64,000 bases of DNA from Acidobacteriota bacterium. Its GTDB lineage: Bacteria > Acidobacteriota > Holophagae > Holophagales > Holophagaceae. The first letter of the stretch is position 1; the number at the start of each line of letters is the position of its first letter. A program made the position numbers and the translations under genes. Below the pieces are notes generated by a model that worked only from the letters and a program-made list of their open reading frames with translations, was not told the origin of the DNA and ran no database searches. The stretch is from contig JACPYP010000011.1 in assembly GCA_016195985.1 (NCBI GenBank), forward strand, positions 310,001-374,000, written 5' to 3'. Below are positions 1 through 8,653 of this stretch, piece by piece.

Positions 1-1
1 C

Positions 2-247
2 GGTCCCAATTCAGTGGTGGCTGCCGGCTCCGTGGTCTCCAGGAACGTGCCGCCGGGCGTGCTCGCGGCGGGCAATCCAGCCAAGCCCGTCATGACCATC
101 CACCAGTACGCGGAGTGGTCCCTGGCCGCCACACCGGATTACGACGAGAAGGAATACCGGAAGGACAAGCGGGCCTTCCTCATGAAGTTCCATATGCGCG
201 GCCGTTCGTCCAACCGGATCAAGCCCCTCCCGGAGGACCCAGCCTAG
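2..247 (+). CDS. Hexapeptide-repeat acyltransferase, C-terminal part (5' end outside window)
   Basis: The frame is open from the first complete codon and ends at TAG 245-247, so the gene begins before the window. The visible part opens with GPNSVVAAGSVVSRNVPPG and continues into GVLAAGNPAKPV, the closing coil and C-terminal cap typical of left-handed beta-helix acetyltransferases (LacA/NodL/WbbJ-like). The remaining 50 or so residues are a charged tail without recognised motifs. Given the export genes that follow, it probably O-acetylates a sugar or sugar-lipid intermediate of the polysaccharide; the acceptor cannot be read from this fragment. Confidence 0.8.
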   Translation, partial: GPNSVVAAGSVVSRNVPPGVLAAGNPAKPVMTIHQYAEWSLAATPDYDEKEYRKDKRAFLMKFHMRGRSSNRIKPLPEDPA

Positions 248-414
248 GTGGCCCAGTCCGGCCGGTCTTTTCGGAACCACACAAAGACCGGTAGGTCGCT
301 TTCAGCTCATAAACACGACTTCCAGCATGGAAATTAACTTGCGTTAACAATCGATTTAGCGATAACGTAATACCACTCCTTTCCTTCGGTCATGGTGCTT
401 CGGGAGCCCCCCTC
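248..414 (+). promoter_or_regulatory. AT-richer intergenic region ahead of the polysaccharide export genes
   Basis: This 167-bp gap is visibly richer in A/T than its surroundings around 325-375. It contains short dyads such as TTAACTTGCGTTAA and ATCGATTTAGCGAT. It probably holds the promoter and a regulator site for the wza-wzb-wzc type genes, but I could not pick a convincing -35/-10 pair. Confidence 0.35.
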
Positions 415-426
415 ATGGAGATCGGC

Positions 427-1620
427 ATGTCCCAGTCCCTGAACCTCACATCCTCCTGCGCATCCGTTCCCACCCCTGCGCGCCGACACGCCGGTGCCGG
501 GCGCCTCGGCCTGAGTGCCGCCCTGGGCCCCATCCTGGGATCGGTCCTGCTGCTCGCCGCCTGCACCTCGCCCGGCATGAAGCTGAACATGAAGCCCGGT
601 TCCCGGCCCACCACCACCAGCGTCAACGGGCTGAACCTCACCCTCCAGCCGCTGGACCCCCAGGCGGCGCCCTTCCGCGCTCCCCGCGCCACGGACCCCG
701 CCACCCTCAGCGCCCTCCTGGTGGACAAGGTGCCGCCCTACCGCGTGGGCCCCCAGGATGTCCTTCTGATCACGGTCTGGGACCACCCCGAGATCACCCT
801 GCCCCTGGGGCAGTTCCGCACGGATGCTGCCACCGGCATGGTGATCGACGAGGAAGGTTTCCTCTACTTCCCCTACATCGGCAAAATCAAGATCAGCGGA
901 CAAACCATTTCCCAGGTGCGCGAGACCCTCACGACCCAGCTCGCCAAGGTGTTGCAGAAGCCCCAGGTGGACGTGAAGGTGGTGGCCTACCGTTCCCAAA
1001 AGGTCTACGTGGGCGGCGAGGTCAAGAATCCGGCCGTCTACAACGTGACGGACGTGCCCTTCACCTTGGCCGAGGCCGTGAACCGGGCCGGCGGCTTCCT
1101 CGCCAGCGCCGACGACAGCCGTCTGGTCCTCACCCGCGGCGACAAGTCCTGGCGCCTGGATTTCCAGTCCCTCCTCGGAGGCGGCAACCGCATCGGGCAG
1201 ATCCTCCTGAAGGATGGAGATTCCCTGCACGTGCCGAACAGCCTGGAAGAGCCCATCTACCTGATGGGCGAGCTGGTGAAGCCCGGAACCCTGCCCATGG
1301 TCCACGGGAATCTGTCCTTGGCCAAGGCCATTTCCGACGCGGGCGGCATCCTGGGCACCAGCGCCGACGCCCGTTCCATCTACGTCATCCGCCAGGGCGG
1401 CGCCGCCAATGCCGTCGACGTCTTCCACCTGGACGCCCGCAACCCGACCGCCATGGTGCTGGCCGACCATTTCGCCCTGAACCCCAGGGACATTGTCTAC
1501 GTCGACGCGGGCACCCTCGTCCGGTTCAACCGAGTCATGAACCTGCTGGCGCCCTCGATCACGGCGGTCACCTCCACCGCGCTCACGGCGGCCGAAGTCC
1601 GCTACTCCTTCAAAAAATAA
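427..1620 (+). CDS. Polysaccharide export outer-membrane lipoprotein (Wza/OPX family)
   Basis: This is the outer-membrane exit channel subunit for exopolysaccharide or capsule. Counting from the in-frame ATG at 415, a hydrophobic segment ends in the lipobox LLAAC with the lipidated Cys at residue 50. A Poly_export domain follows (about 107-190, beginning YRVGPQDVL), then two SLBB beta-grasp domains (about 193-245 and 280-335). The C-terminal 35 residues could form the amphipathic helix that lines the pore in Wza. I prefer the ATG at 427 (397 aa) because GGAG lies 6 bases upstream; 415 also has a GGGAG. It is followed by the phosphatase and tyrosine kinase genes, the classical wza-wzb-wzc order. 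Confidence 0.93.
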   Translation: MSQSLNLTSSCASVPTPARRHAGAGRLGLSAALGPILGSVLLLAACTSPGMKLNMKPGSRPTTTSVNGLNLTLQPLDPQAAPFRAPRATDPATLSALLVDKVPPYRVGPQDVLLITVWDHPEITLPLGQFRTDAATGMVIDEEGFLYFPYIGKIKISGQTISQVRETLTTQLAKVLQKPQVDVKVVAYRSQKVYVGGEVKNPAVYNVTDVPFTLAEAVNRAGGFLASADDSRLVLTRGDKSWRLDFQSLLGGGNRIGQILLKDGDSLHVPNSLEEPIYLMGELVKPGTLPMVHGNLSLAKAISDAGGILGTSADARSIYVIRQGGAANAVDVFHLDARNPTAMVLADHFALNPRDIVYVDAGTLVRFNRVMNLLAPSITAVTSTALTAAEVRYSFKK

Positions 1621-1695
1621 TGCTAGGATCCGAGAAGCCAGGGGGCAGCCGACCCTCGGTGGTTCTCCATCCGTGAGCCGAGACACTTGAAAACC

Positions 1696-2160
1696 ATGCC
1701 GATGTTCAAGTCCATCCTGGTCCTTTGCGAGGGCAACCACTGCCGCAGCCCCATCGCGGAGGCTCTGTTCCGGGAATCCCTCCCCCCAGGCATCAGGGTC
1801 GAATCCGCCGGCCTCCGGGCCATGGTGGGCGCCCATCCCCATCCGGAAGTCCTGCATCTGATGGCCGCCGTGGGAATCAACATCTCCGGCCACCGGGGCC
1901 GGCAGCTCACGAAATCCATGGGATTGGCCGCCGACCTCATTCTGGTCATGGATCAGGAACAGAAGGAACACTGCAGCAGGATGGTTCCCGGCACCCGGGG
2001 CCGGATCTTCCTGATGGGACATTGGCTTTCCAGTCCGCCCCCTGCCATCGCGGATCCCATCAGCAAAGACAAAGAGGCTTTCCGGCTGGCCTTTGAAGTC
2101 ATCCAGCAATCCGTGGCAAGTTGGTTGCCCCACATGACTCTCAATCAAAGGTTGGCATGA
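1696..2160 (+). CDS. Low-molecular-weight protein tyrosine phosphatase (Wzb-like)
   Basis: This cytoplasmic phosphatase would dephosphorylate the C-terminal tyrosines of the neighbouring BY-kinase, so that cycles of phosphorylation drive polysaccharide polymerisation and export. The N-terminus carries the P-loop CEGNHCRS, a C-X5-R motif with nucleophile Cys11 and Arg17. The general-acid loop appears as ADP near residue 120. At 154 aa it has the normal family length. The start could be ATG 1696, ATG 1702 or TTG 1687; none has a strong Shine-Dalgarno. Its TGA overlaps the kinase ATG (ATGA at 2157-2160), so the two are translationally coupled. Confidence 0.92.
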   Translation: MPMFKSILVLCEGNHCRSPIAEALFRESLPPGIRVESAGLRAMVGAHPHPEVLHLMAAVGINISGHRGRQLTKSMGLAADLILVMDQEQKEHCSRMVPGTRGRIFLMGHWLSSPPPAIADPISKDKEAFRLAFEVIQQSVASWLPHMTLNQRLA

Positions 2161-4343
2161 GCGTTTCCTCTCCTTCCGATCCGCAATCCTCGAGGCCCCG
2201 GGCGGGCGATGCCACCGAAGCCTTGGATCTCGGAGAGTGGCTGGCCAATTTCTGGGAAGGCCGCTACCTGATCCTGGGCTGCACCCTGGCCTTCATGGCC
2301 ATGGGCGCTTTTGCGGCCCTGACTTCCACCCCTGCTTACCAAACGGAAGCCATGCTCCAGGTGCAGGGGAAGCGTGTCGGAGCCTCAGATCCCGCCTTCA
2401 GCAAAATGGAAAACCTCTTCGCCGAGCCTCCAGAGGCCTCGGCCGAAATCGAGATCCTGAAGAGCAACAAGGTGCTTGGCGGAACCGTCGAGGCCCTGGG
2501 CCTCGACCTGGTGGTCAAGCCCAAGCTCATGCCCGTGGTGGGCGCCTTCTTCGCTCGCGGCAGGGCCGATGCCCCGAAGCTGGACATCGAGTCCTTCGAA
2601 GTGCCCGCCCAGTGGCGCGGAGAGCGGTTCAGCGTGGTGGCCTTGAAGGATGGGGAATTCCAATGGAACGGCCCTGACGGATCCGTCCTGGGCAAGGGCA
2701 AGCCCGGCGAGACGCTGCGCGGATTCCTGGCGGGCATTCCCCTGACCTTGAAAGTCCGTGATCTGACCGCCCGGCCGGACCAGACATTCTTCTTCTCCAA
2801 GAAGCCCGTCAACGCGGCGCTTGCGGAACTCGGGCTGCGGTTCAATGCTTTCGAAAAGGGCAAGCAGACCAACGTCATCGGCCTCACCCTGACCGACGGC
2901 AGCCCCAAGCGGGGCGCCGAGATCCTCAACGAGATCATCAACCGCTACATCCAGCACAAAGTCGAACGGAAATCCGGAGACGCCTCCAAGACCCTGGCCA
3001 TCCTGCAGGAGAAGCTGCCGGGCCTCAAGGCCAAGCTGGATGCTTCTGAAAACAAGCTGAACCAGTTCCGCAGCCGCTCCGGATCCGTCGATCTGGGCCG
3101 GGAAGCCGATGTGTCCATCCAGCAGAGCGCCGCGCTTAGCGCCCAGATCTCGACCTTGAAGCAGAAAAAGGAAGAGATGCTCCGGACCTACCGGGAAAAC
3201 TCGGACGTGGTCACCACGCTGAACCAGCAGATTGCCAAGCTCCAGGGCGAGCTGGGCCAGGTGAACTCCAAGGTCCGGGCCCTGCCCGGCACGCAGCAGG
3301 AAGTGGTGCGCCTGTCCCGGGAAGTCCAGGTCAACACCGAGCTCTACACGGCGGTCCTCAACAACATCCAGCAGCTGCAGGTGGCCAACGCCGGGGAAGT
3401 CGGCAGCGTGACCATCGTCGATCCCGCCACGCCGAACCTCACGCCGCTGGGCCTCCGGCCCCTCATGCAAGTGGCCCTCTACACCTTCCTCGGCTTCCTC
3501 CTGGGCATCTGCCTCCTCCTGCTGAAGCGGGCCCTGCGAAGCGGCATCAAGGACCACCGCCTGATCGAGTCCAAGCTGGGCCTCCCCGTCATCGTCACCA
3601 TCCCGCACAGCAAGGCGCAGGAGGAGCACTACCGCGCCATCAGCCAGAGGAAGGACGGCAGCCACCTGCTGGCCTCCCTCACCCCCGATGATCTGGCGAT
3701 GGAAAGCCTGCGAAGCCTGCGCACCGTCCTCCACTTCTCCATGAAGGACGCCGCCAACAACGCGATCATGATCACGGGGCCCTCGCCTTCCATCGGGAAA
3801 TCCTTCGTCAGCAGCAATTTTTCGGCCGTGCTGGCCCAAACGGGGGCCCGGGTGCTGGTCGTGGACGGGGATCTGCGCCGGGGAAACCTCCACCACTACT
3901 TCGGGCTGAAAAACCGCCTGGGCGGCCTTTCCGAGGTGCTGACCGGCCGGACCACCTGGAAGGAAGCCATCCACCAGACTGAATTACCGGGCCTGGACCT
4001 GATCAGTACCGGAGTCATTCCGCCCAACCCCGCGGATCTGCTGATGACGGCTCAGTTCTCGGACTTCATCAAAGAGGCCTGCGCCGCCTACGATTTCGTC
4101 ATCATCGATGGCGCCCCCCTGCTGCCGGTCACCGATTCCCTCATCATCGGCTCCAAGGTGGGGACCGTCCTGCTCGTCGCCAAATACGACCAGCATCCCC
4201 TGGATGAGCTGCGCACCTGCCAAAGCCGCCTCCAGAGCCAGAACATTCCGATCGGGGGCTGCATCTTCAATGACATCACACCGCTGGGCCTCGGTTACGC
4301 CTACCAGGACTACCGCTACGCCTACCACTACAAGTACAAATAA
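2157..4343 (+). CDS. Polysaccharide biosynthesis tyrosine autokinase (Wzc-like BY-kinase)
   Basis: This inner-membrane co-polymerase and kinase partners the OPX channel. The 728-aa protein has an N-terminal Wzz domain with a first membrane helix near residues 40-60. A long periplasmic coiled-coil region and a GNVR-type segment (PGTQQEVVRLSREVQVN) follow, then a second membrane helix near 440-460. The cytoplasmic kinase has Walker A GPSPSIGKS (541-549), Walker A' VVDGD (568-572) and Walker B FVIID (647-651). The last 18 residues hold seven tyrosines, the autophosphorylation cluster. The start is the ATG overlapping the phosphatase stop, rather than an upstream TTG at 2121. Confidence 0.95.
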   Translation: MSVSSPSDPQSSRPRAGDATEALDLGEWLANFWEGRYLILGCTLAFMAMGAFAALTSTPAYQTEAMLQVQGKRVGASDPAFSKMENLFAEPPEASAEIEILKSNKVLGGTVEALGLDLVVKPKLMPVVGAFFARGRADAPKLDIESFEVPAQWRGERFSVVALKDGEFQWNGPDGSVLGKGKPGETLRGFLAGIPLTLKVRDLTARPDQTFFFSKKPVNAALAELGLRFNAFEKGKQTNVIGLTLTDGSPKRGAEILNEIINRYIQHKVERKSGDASKTLAILQEKLPGLKAKLDASENKLNQFRSRSGSVDLGREADVSIQQSAALSAQISTLKQKKEEMLRTYRENSDVVTTLNQQIAKLQGELGQVNSKVRALPGTQQEVVRLSREVQVNTELYTAVLNNIQQLQVANAGEVGSVTIVDPATPNLTPLGLRPLMQVALYTFLGFLLGICLLLLKRALRSGIKDHRLIESKLGLPVIVTIPHSKAQEEHYRAISQRKDGSHLLASLTPDDLAMESLRSLRTVLHFSMKDAANNAIMITGPSPSIGKSFVSSNFSAVLAQTGARVLVVDGDLRRGNLHHYFGLKNRLGGLSEVLTGRTTWKEAIHQTELPGLDLISTGVIPPNPADLLMTAQFSDFIKEACAAYDFVIIDGAPLLPVTDSLIIGSKVGTVLLVAKYDQHPLDELRTCQSRLQSQNIPIGGCIFNDITPLGLGYAYQDYRYAYHYKYK

Positions 4344-4499
4344 CCCCAGTTCCCCTTCCCGGTCCGCCACCAAAGCTGTGAAAACGGTTCTGTTCCCGAC
4401 AGATCCACGGCAACCGGCTTGTCAGCCTTGACGCCAGGAGATGGCGCGAAAGAATGGAACCCTAACGCCAGCACGAGACTGATCGATGGTTGTAATAAA

Positions 4500-5303
4500 A
4501 TGGGGATGCTGCCGATGGTGAAGGAAAGTCACTACCTGGTTCGCTTCGATGACATCTGCCCGACCATGAACTGGGAGGCCTGGGATGCCATCGAAGCGCA
4601 CTTGGTCCGCCATGGGGTCCGCCCCATCCTGGCGGTGGTGCCCGACAACCAGGATCCCAACCTCGTGGTGGCTCCTCCCAGGGCCGACTTCTGGGACCAG
4701 GTCCGCAAATGGCAGGCCATGGGCTGGACCATTGCCATCCATGGCTACCAGCACGTGTATTCCAACAAGAATCCCGGAATGCTGCGGCTCACCGCGCAAA
4801 GCGAGTTCGCAGGCCTCTCCTACGAGGAACAATCGTCGAAGCTGAAAAAGGCCTTGGCCATCTTCGCCCAGCAGGGGGTCCGCGCCGATGCCTGGGTGGC
4901 CCCTTCCCACTCCTTCGACCGCACCACCGTCAGGATCCTCAAGGAACTCGGCGTGCCGGTCATCAGCGACGGGCTGTGGCCCTGGCCCTTCACCGAAGAA
5001 GGCCCCATGACCTGGATCCCCCAGCAGCTTTGGACCTTCCGTTCCCGGCCCGCCGGAGTCTGGACCGTGTGCAATCATCACAACGGCTGGAGCGACCGCA
5101 AGGTGGCCTGGTTCGGAGAGATGCTGGAGGTCTACGCCTCCCGGATGACGGACGTGGCCACCGTGATGAAGGTTTTCCAGGGGCGGAAACAAACCAGCCT
5201 GGACCGTTTGAGGGCCACCAGCCGCTGGACCTGGACGATGGTCCGCTCCTTCCTCGTGGGTCTCCTGCTCAAAGCCATCGGCACCAAGCCGGAGGCCGCA
5301 TGA
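4500..5303 (+). CDS. DUF2334 polysaccharide deacetylase-like protein, copy 1
   Basis: The family has a NodB/CE4-like fold. The sequence keeps its likely metal ligands in RFDDICPT near the N-terminus and IHGYQH about 70 residues later, plus PSHSFDR further on. It probably removes an acyl group from a sugar or cell-surface glycan, which fits the surrounding EPS genes; the substrate is unknown. Near the C-terminus there is a hydrophobic helix (MVRSFLVGLLLKAIG) that may attach it to a membrane. In-frame ATGs lie at 4500, 4506 and 4515; GGGGA 8 bases before 4515 may favour that one. The stop overlaps the start of a close paralogue (ATGA). Confidence 0.8.
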   Translation: MGMLPMVKESHYLVRFDDICPTMNWEAWDAIEAHLVRHGVRPILAVVPDNQDPNLVVAPPRADFWDQVRKWQAMGWTIAIHGYQHVYSNKNPGMLRLTAQSEFAGLSYEEQSSKLKKALAIFAQQGVRADAWVAPSHSFDRTTVRILKELGVPVISDGLWPWPFTEEGPMTWIPQQLWTFRSRPAGVWTVCNHHNGWSDRKVAWFGEMLEVYASRMTDVATVMKVFQGRKQTSLDRLRATSRWTWTMVRSFLVGLLLKAIGTKPEAA

Positions 5304-6100
5304 GCGCTGCTCCACGGGCCAAGTATCTCCTTCGTTTCGACGACCTGTGCCCGACCATGGATTGGGCGGCCTGGGAGGCCCTGGAACGGATCATGGACGA
5401 GCAGGGCGTCCAGCCGGTCCTGGGCGTGGTCCCCGACAACCGCGACCGGAAACTCATGGTGGCGCCCGCCGCGCCGGATTTCTGGGACCGCGTGCGCCGG
5501 TGGCAGGCCAAGGGCTGGGCCATCGGCCTGCACGGCTACCAGCACACCTACGTCAACGCGGAACCCGGCATCCTGCGCCTGAACAAGCAGAGCGAATTCG
5601 CGGGCCTGAGCTACGCCGAACAGCACGAGAAGCTGCGCCTGGGTTTGAGCCTTTTCGAGCGGGAGGGCGTGCGGGCCGACGCCTGGATCGCCCCGGCCCA
5701 CTCCTTCGACTGGGTGACGGTCTCCGCCCTGAATGCGCTGGGCCTGCGGGTCATCAGCGACGGCTTCGCCTTCGGGCCCTACCGGGATTCCCAAGGATCC
5801 ACCTGGGTTCCCCAGCAGTTCGCCAGCATGCGGCCCATGCCCTTCGGGCTGTGGACCTTCTGCTACCACCCCAACGGCCTCTCCCCCCAGGGCATCGAGA
5901 CCTTCCGCCGCAGCCTGGAACAACTCCGCCCGGGCATGATTTCCCTGGCCGAGGCCGTCGCGCTGGGGCGCCGTCCCCGCTCCGCCCCCGACCGCCTGGT
6001 GGGCGCCCTCCGCATGGCGGTCTCGGGCCTCCGGCGCATGGGGAAACCCCAAGGGAAGCCTCAGGGGAAGCCTCAGGGGAAGCCCCAAGGAAAGCCGTGA
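5300..6100 (+). CDS. DUF2334 polysaccharide deacetylase-like protein, copy 2, with GKPQ-repeat tail
   Basis: This 266-aa protein is clearly similar to the preceding one along its whole catalytic part: RFDDLCPT, GVVPDNRD, LHGYQH, QSEFAGLSY and PAHSFDW all align. It should therefore have the same metal-dependent hydrolase fold, possibly acting on a different linkage. It differs at the C-terminus, where the hydrophobic helix of copy 1 is replaced by a basic, Pro-rich tail of five GKPQ-type repeats encoded by a 12-bp repeat (about 6041-6097). Start ATG 5300 overlaps the preceding stop. The specific reaction is not determinable from the sequence. Confidence 0.8.
   Translation: MSAAPRAKYLLRFDDLCPTMDWAAWEALERIMDEQGVQPVLGVVPDNRDRKLMVAPAAPDFWDRVRRWQAKGWAIGLHGYQHTYVNAEPGILRLNKQSEFAGLSYAEQHEKLRLGLSLFEREGVRADAWIAPAHSFDWVTVSALNALGLRVISDGFAFGPYRDSQGSTWVPQQFASMRPMPFGLWTFCYHPNGLSPQGIETFRRSLEQLRPGMISLAEAVALGRRPRSAPDRLVGALRMAVSGLRRMGKPQGKPQGKPQGKPQGKP
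6041..6097 (+). repeat. 12-bp coding tandem repeat (GKPQ x ~5)
   Basis: About five copies of a 12-base unit close to GGGAAGCCTCAG encode the C-terminal GKPQ repeats of the second DUF2334 protein. The unit is a multiple of three, so gain or loss changes tail length without shifting frame. Silent differences occur between copies at the first and last units. Confidence 0.85.
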
Positions 6101-6137
6101 CCGCCCCCTTCCCCCTCCTTCCCTGAAACGAGCCGGC

Positions 6138-7325
6138 ATGGCCTCCAAGACCCGGGTCCTCTTCCTCATTCCCTCCCTGGTGGCGCACGGCGCCGAGCGG
6201 CAGCTCTGCGAGCTGGTGCGGCACATGGACCCGGCCCGTTTCGAGGTCCATGTGGTGGTGTTCTACGATCCCGGCACCTACCTCGGCGGGGAACTGGGGC
6301 CCGAGATCTCGGGCCTTCCCCATGTCACCCTGCACAGCCTGCACAAGCGGCGGGGACCGGCTGGTTTCCTGACGGCCTTCCCCCGGCTGCTGGCCCTGGC
6401 GCTCCGCACGAAACCCCACATCCTCCACGGCTACATGGACGGAAACCTGCCCGTGCTTCTGGCGGGATGCCTGCTCCGTAAGCGGGTCGTCTGGGGCATC
6501 CGGCGGTCCAGCAGCGACCTGACGAAGCTGGACCGCCGCGCCCTCCGCCTGGGGGCCCTGATGGCCCGCCTCTCCCGGCATGTGGACCTCATCCTCTTCA
6601 ACTCCGAAGCGGGCCGCGCCAACTACGGCAAGGCGGGCATGCACGGCCGGCGGGCCCACGTCATCCCCAACGGCTTCGACATCCAGCGCTTCGCCCCCGA
6701 TCCAGAGGCTGGGGCCTTGCAGCGGCAGGCCTGGGGCGTTCCGCCGGACGTGCCGCTCATCGGCATCGTCGGCCGTTTCGCCCCGGTCAAGGACCACCCG
6801 ACCTTTCTCCGGACCGCAGCGCGGCTGCACCGGGAATGGCCCTCCGCCCATTTCGTCTGCGTCGGCAACGGGCCTGAGGATTACACCGGGGCCCTCAAGC
6901 AGCAGGCCCAGGATCTCGGCATCGGCGGCCGCGTGCTTTGGCCCGGCGTCTGCGGCCGCATGCCCGCCGCCTACAATGCCCTGTCGCTGCTGATCCTTTC
7001 CTCCACCGATGAGGGCTTCCCCAACGTGGTGGGCGAAGCCATGGCCTGCGGCATCCCATGCGTCACCACCCGGGTGGGCGACGCGGCGCTGCTCGTGGGC
7101 GACACGGGCGCCGTGGCCGGGCCCTCGGACGACGCCGCCCTCGCCGCGGCGGCCTCCGCCTTTCTGCGCGAATCCCCCGAAGCCCGGGTCGAACGCAGCC
7201 GGGCCGCACGGGCCCGGATCTGCTCGACCTTCAGCGTGGAGGCCCTGGCCCGCCACACCGAGGACATGCTGCTGTCCCTGCTGCCCGGCGCCGCCCCTGC
7301 CCTGGCCCAGCCGGCGGAGGATTGA
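6138..7325 (+). CDS. GT4-family glycosyltransferase
   Basis: This 395-aa GT-B fold enzyme begins with a typical N-terminal Rossmann start (VLFLIPSLVAHGAERQLCELV). The C-terminal nucleotide-sugar domain starts at GIVGRFAPVKDHPTFL and includes the GT4 E-X7-E motif in EGFPNVVGEAMACGIP. It would transfer a sugar from an activated donor during assembly of the repeat unit or polymer, on the cytoplasmic side. Donor and acceptor cannot be predicted. Its TGA overlaps the next ATG by one base (TGATG at 7323-7327), coupling it to a second glycosyltransferase. Confidence 0.9.
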   Translation: MASKTRVLFLIPSLVAHGAERQLCELVRHMDPARFEVHVVVFYDPGTYLGGELGPEISGLPHVTLHSLHKRRGPAGFLTAFPRLLALALRTKPHILHGYMDGNLPVLLAGCLLRKRVVWGIRRSSSDLTKLDRRALRLGALMARLSRHVDLILFNSEAGRANYGKAGMHGRRAHVIPNGFDIQRFAPDPEAGALQRQAWGVPPDVPLIGIVGRFAPVKDHPTFLRTAARLHREWPSAHFVCVGNGPEDYTGALKQQAQDLGIGGRVLWPGVCGRMPAAYNALSLLILSSTDEGFPNVVGEAMACGIPCVTTRVGDAALLVGDTGAVAGPSDDAALAAAASAFLRESPEARVERSRAARARICSTFSVEALARHTEDMLLSLLPGAAPALAQPAED

Positions 7326-8458
7326 TGGACGCGGTCTTCCTTATCACCAGCCTGGACCGCGGCGGCGCTGAAACCCAGCTGGTGCGCATCGCCCTCACCC
7401 TCAAGCGCCGGGGCTGGGAGGTGGGCGTCCTCACCATGCTTCCCTCCGTTGCATTTGTGGAGGACCTCCAGGCCGCCGGCATCCCGCTGGTGGAGTGCAT
7501 CATGCCCTCCCGGAAGCAGCCCTGGCGCGCCCTTCCGAAGGTGGTCCGGCAGCTGCGGGCCTGGCGGCCCCCCGTGCTGGTCACCTTCAATTTCCCCGCC
7601 GACGCCATGGGCCGGATCGCCGGGAAGCTGGCGAGGGTGCCCGCCATCGTGGGCTCCCTCCGGACCGCCTTCGTCAAGAACGGCCTGCGGAGGCTCTTCT
7701 ACCGGCTCACGGAACCGTTCATCACGCTCACCGTGTCCAATTCCCAGGCCGCCATCGACTACATGGTGGCCCGCCGCCTCCTCACGCCCCGGAAGACCCG
7801 CGTGATTCCCAACGGCATGCTGGCTTCCAGCTACCCCGCCGCCGCGTCCCGCGAGGCCGTGCGCGCCGAACTGGGCATCCCGGCCGATACCTTTCTGTGG
7901 CTCGCCGTGGGCAATCTCCGGCCCGCCAAGGACTACCCCACCCTGCTTGAGGCCGCCGGCCGCTGCGCGGCGGCGCATCCAGCCTTCCGGCTCTGCGTGG
8001 TGGGCGGAGGAGAAGAGCTGGACTCCCTGCTTGCGGATGTGGAAGCCCATGGCCTGCAGGATCGCGTGCGCTTCCTCGGGCAGCGCGCCGACGTGCCCCG
8101 GTTGCTGGCGGCGGCGGATGCCTTCGTGCTGTCCTCCGCCTGGGAGGGCCTGCCCAACACCGTGATGGAAGCCATGGCTTCGGCCCTGCCCGTGGTGGCC
8201 ACGGACGTGGGCGGCGTATCGGAACTCATCGAGGAAGCCCACTCCGGCTTCATCGTGCCCCCGCGCCGTCCCGCCTCCCTGGCGGACCGCATGGGCGCCC
8301 TCATGGCCCTGCCCGCGGAAGCGCGGAGCGCCATGGGCGCCGCCGGCCGGGCGCGCATGGTCGCCGATTTCGACATCGAGCGCGTGGTGGACCAGTGGGA
8401 GGAAGCTCTGCGGCTGCGCCGCGGAAAGACACATGGGCCGCGGGTGACACAGATTTGA
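7325..8458 (+). CDS. GT4-family glycosyltransferase (second)
   Basis: This 377-aa GT-B protein starts at the ATG that overlaps the preceding stop codon; the open frame extends further upstream but inside the previous gene. The N-terminus reads FLITSLDRGGAETQLVRIAL, and the donor-binding half carries VGNLRPAKDYPTLLEAAG and the E-X7-E motif in EGLPNTVMEAMASALPVV. It resembles the preceding glycosyltransferase in layout but is clearly distinct in sequence. It is the last gene of the plus-strand polysaccharide locus, followed by a repeat element and a convergent gene. Confidence 0.9.
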   Translation: MDAVFLITSLDRGGAETQLVRIALTLKRRGWEVGVLTMLPSVAFVEDLQAAGIPLVECIMPSRKQPWRALPKVVRQLRAWRPPVLVTFNFPADAMGRIAGKLARVPAIVGSLRTAFVKNGLRRLFYRLTEPFITLTVSNSQAAIDYMVARRLLTPRKTRVIPNGMLASSYPAAASREAVRAELGIPADTFLWLAVGNLRPAKDYPTLLEAAGRCAAAHPAFRLCVVGGGEELDSLLADVEAHGLQDRVRFLGQRADVPRLLAAADAFVLSSAWEGLPNTVMEAMASALPVVATDVGGVSELIEEAHSGFIVPPRRPASLADRMGALMALPAEARSAMGAAGRARMVADFDIERVVDQWEEALRLRRGKTHGPRVTQI

Positions 8459-8478
8459 ATTCAAAAGATAAGGAACAC

Positions 8479-8594
8479 CACCAAGACGCCAAGACACCAA
8501 GAAAAACAAGAGCCACTGTTCATGCAGGTCTTCTCGGTATCGCCTGCGGCGATACACGAGACAAAAAGAAACTTGGTGGCTTGATGTCTTGGTT
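8479..8594. repeat. MITE/REP-like element with imperfect terminal inverted repeats and central hairpin
   Basis: The left arm 8479-8501 (CACCAAGACGCCAAG...) and right arm 8572-8594 are inverted repeats matching at 19 of 23 positions. Between them a perfect hairpin, GTATCGCC-TGC-GGCGATAC, lies at 8537-8555. The arms consist of a CACCAAGA/G-type heptamer repeated. The segment is AT-richer than the flanking genes, codes for nothing convincing and lies between convergent genes, where it could also end transcription. I infer a non-autonomous repeat; copies elsewhere in the genome would confirm it. Confidence 0.55.
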
Positions 8595-8653
8595 GAAAGC
8601 CCTTTTCTATTGGATTGAACACGACTTGATATCGCACGTTGGGCGGAACGGGG

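Noticed and set aside
334-2148. 604-aa open frame on the minus strand opposite the export lipoprotein and phosphatase genes
   Set aside because: It is antisense to well-recognised plus-strand genes, has a low-complexity Gly/His/Arg-rich composition typical of shadow frames in GC-rich DNA, and no domain.
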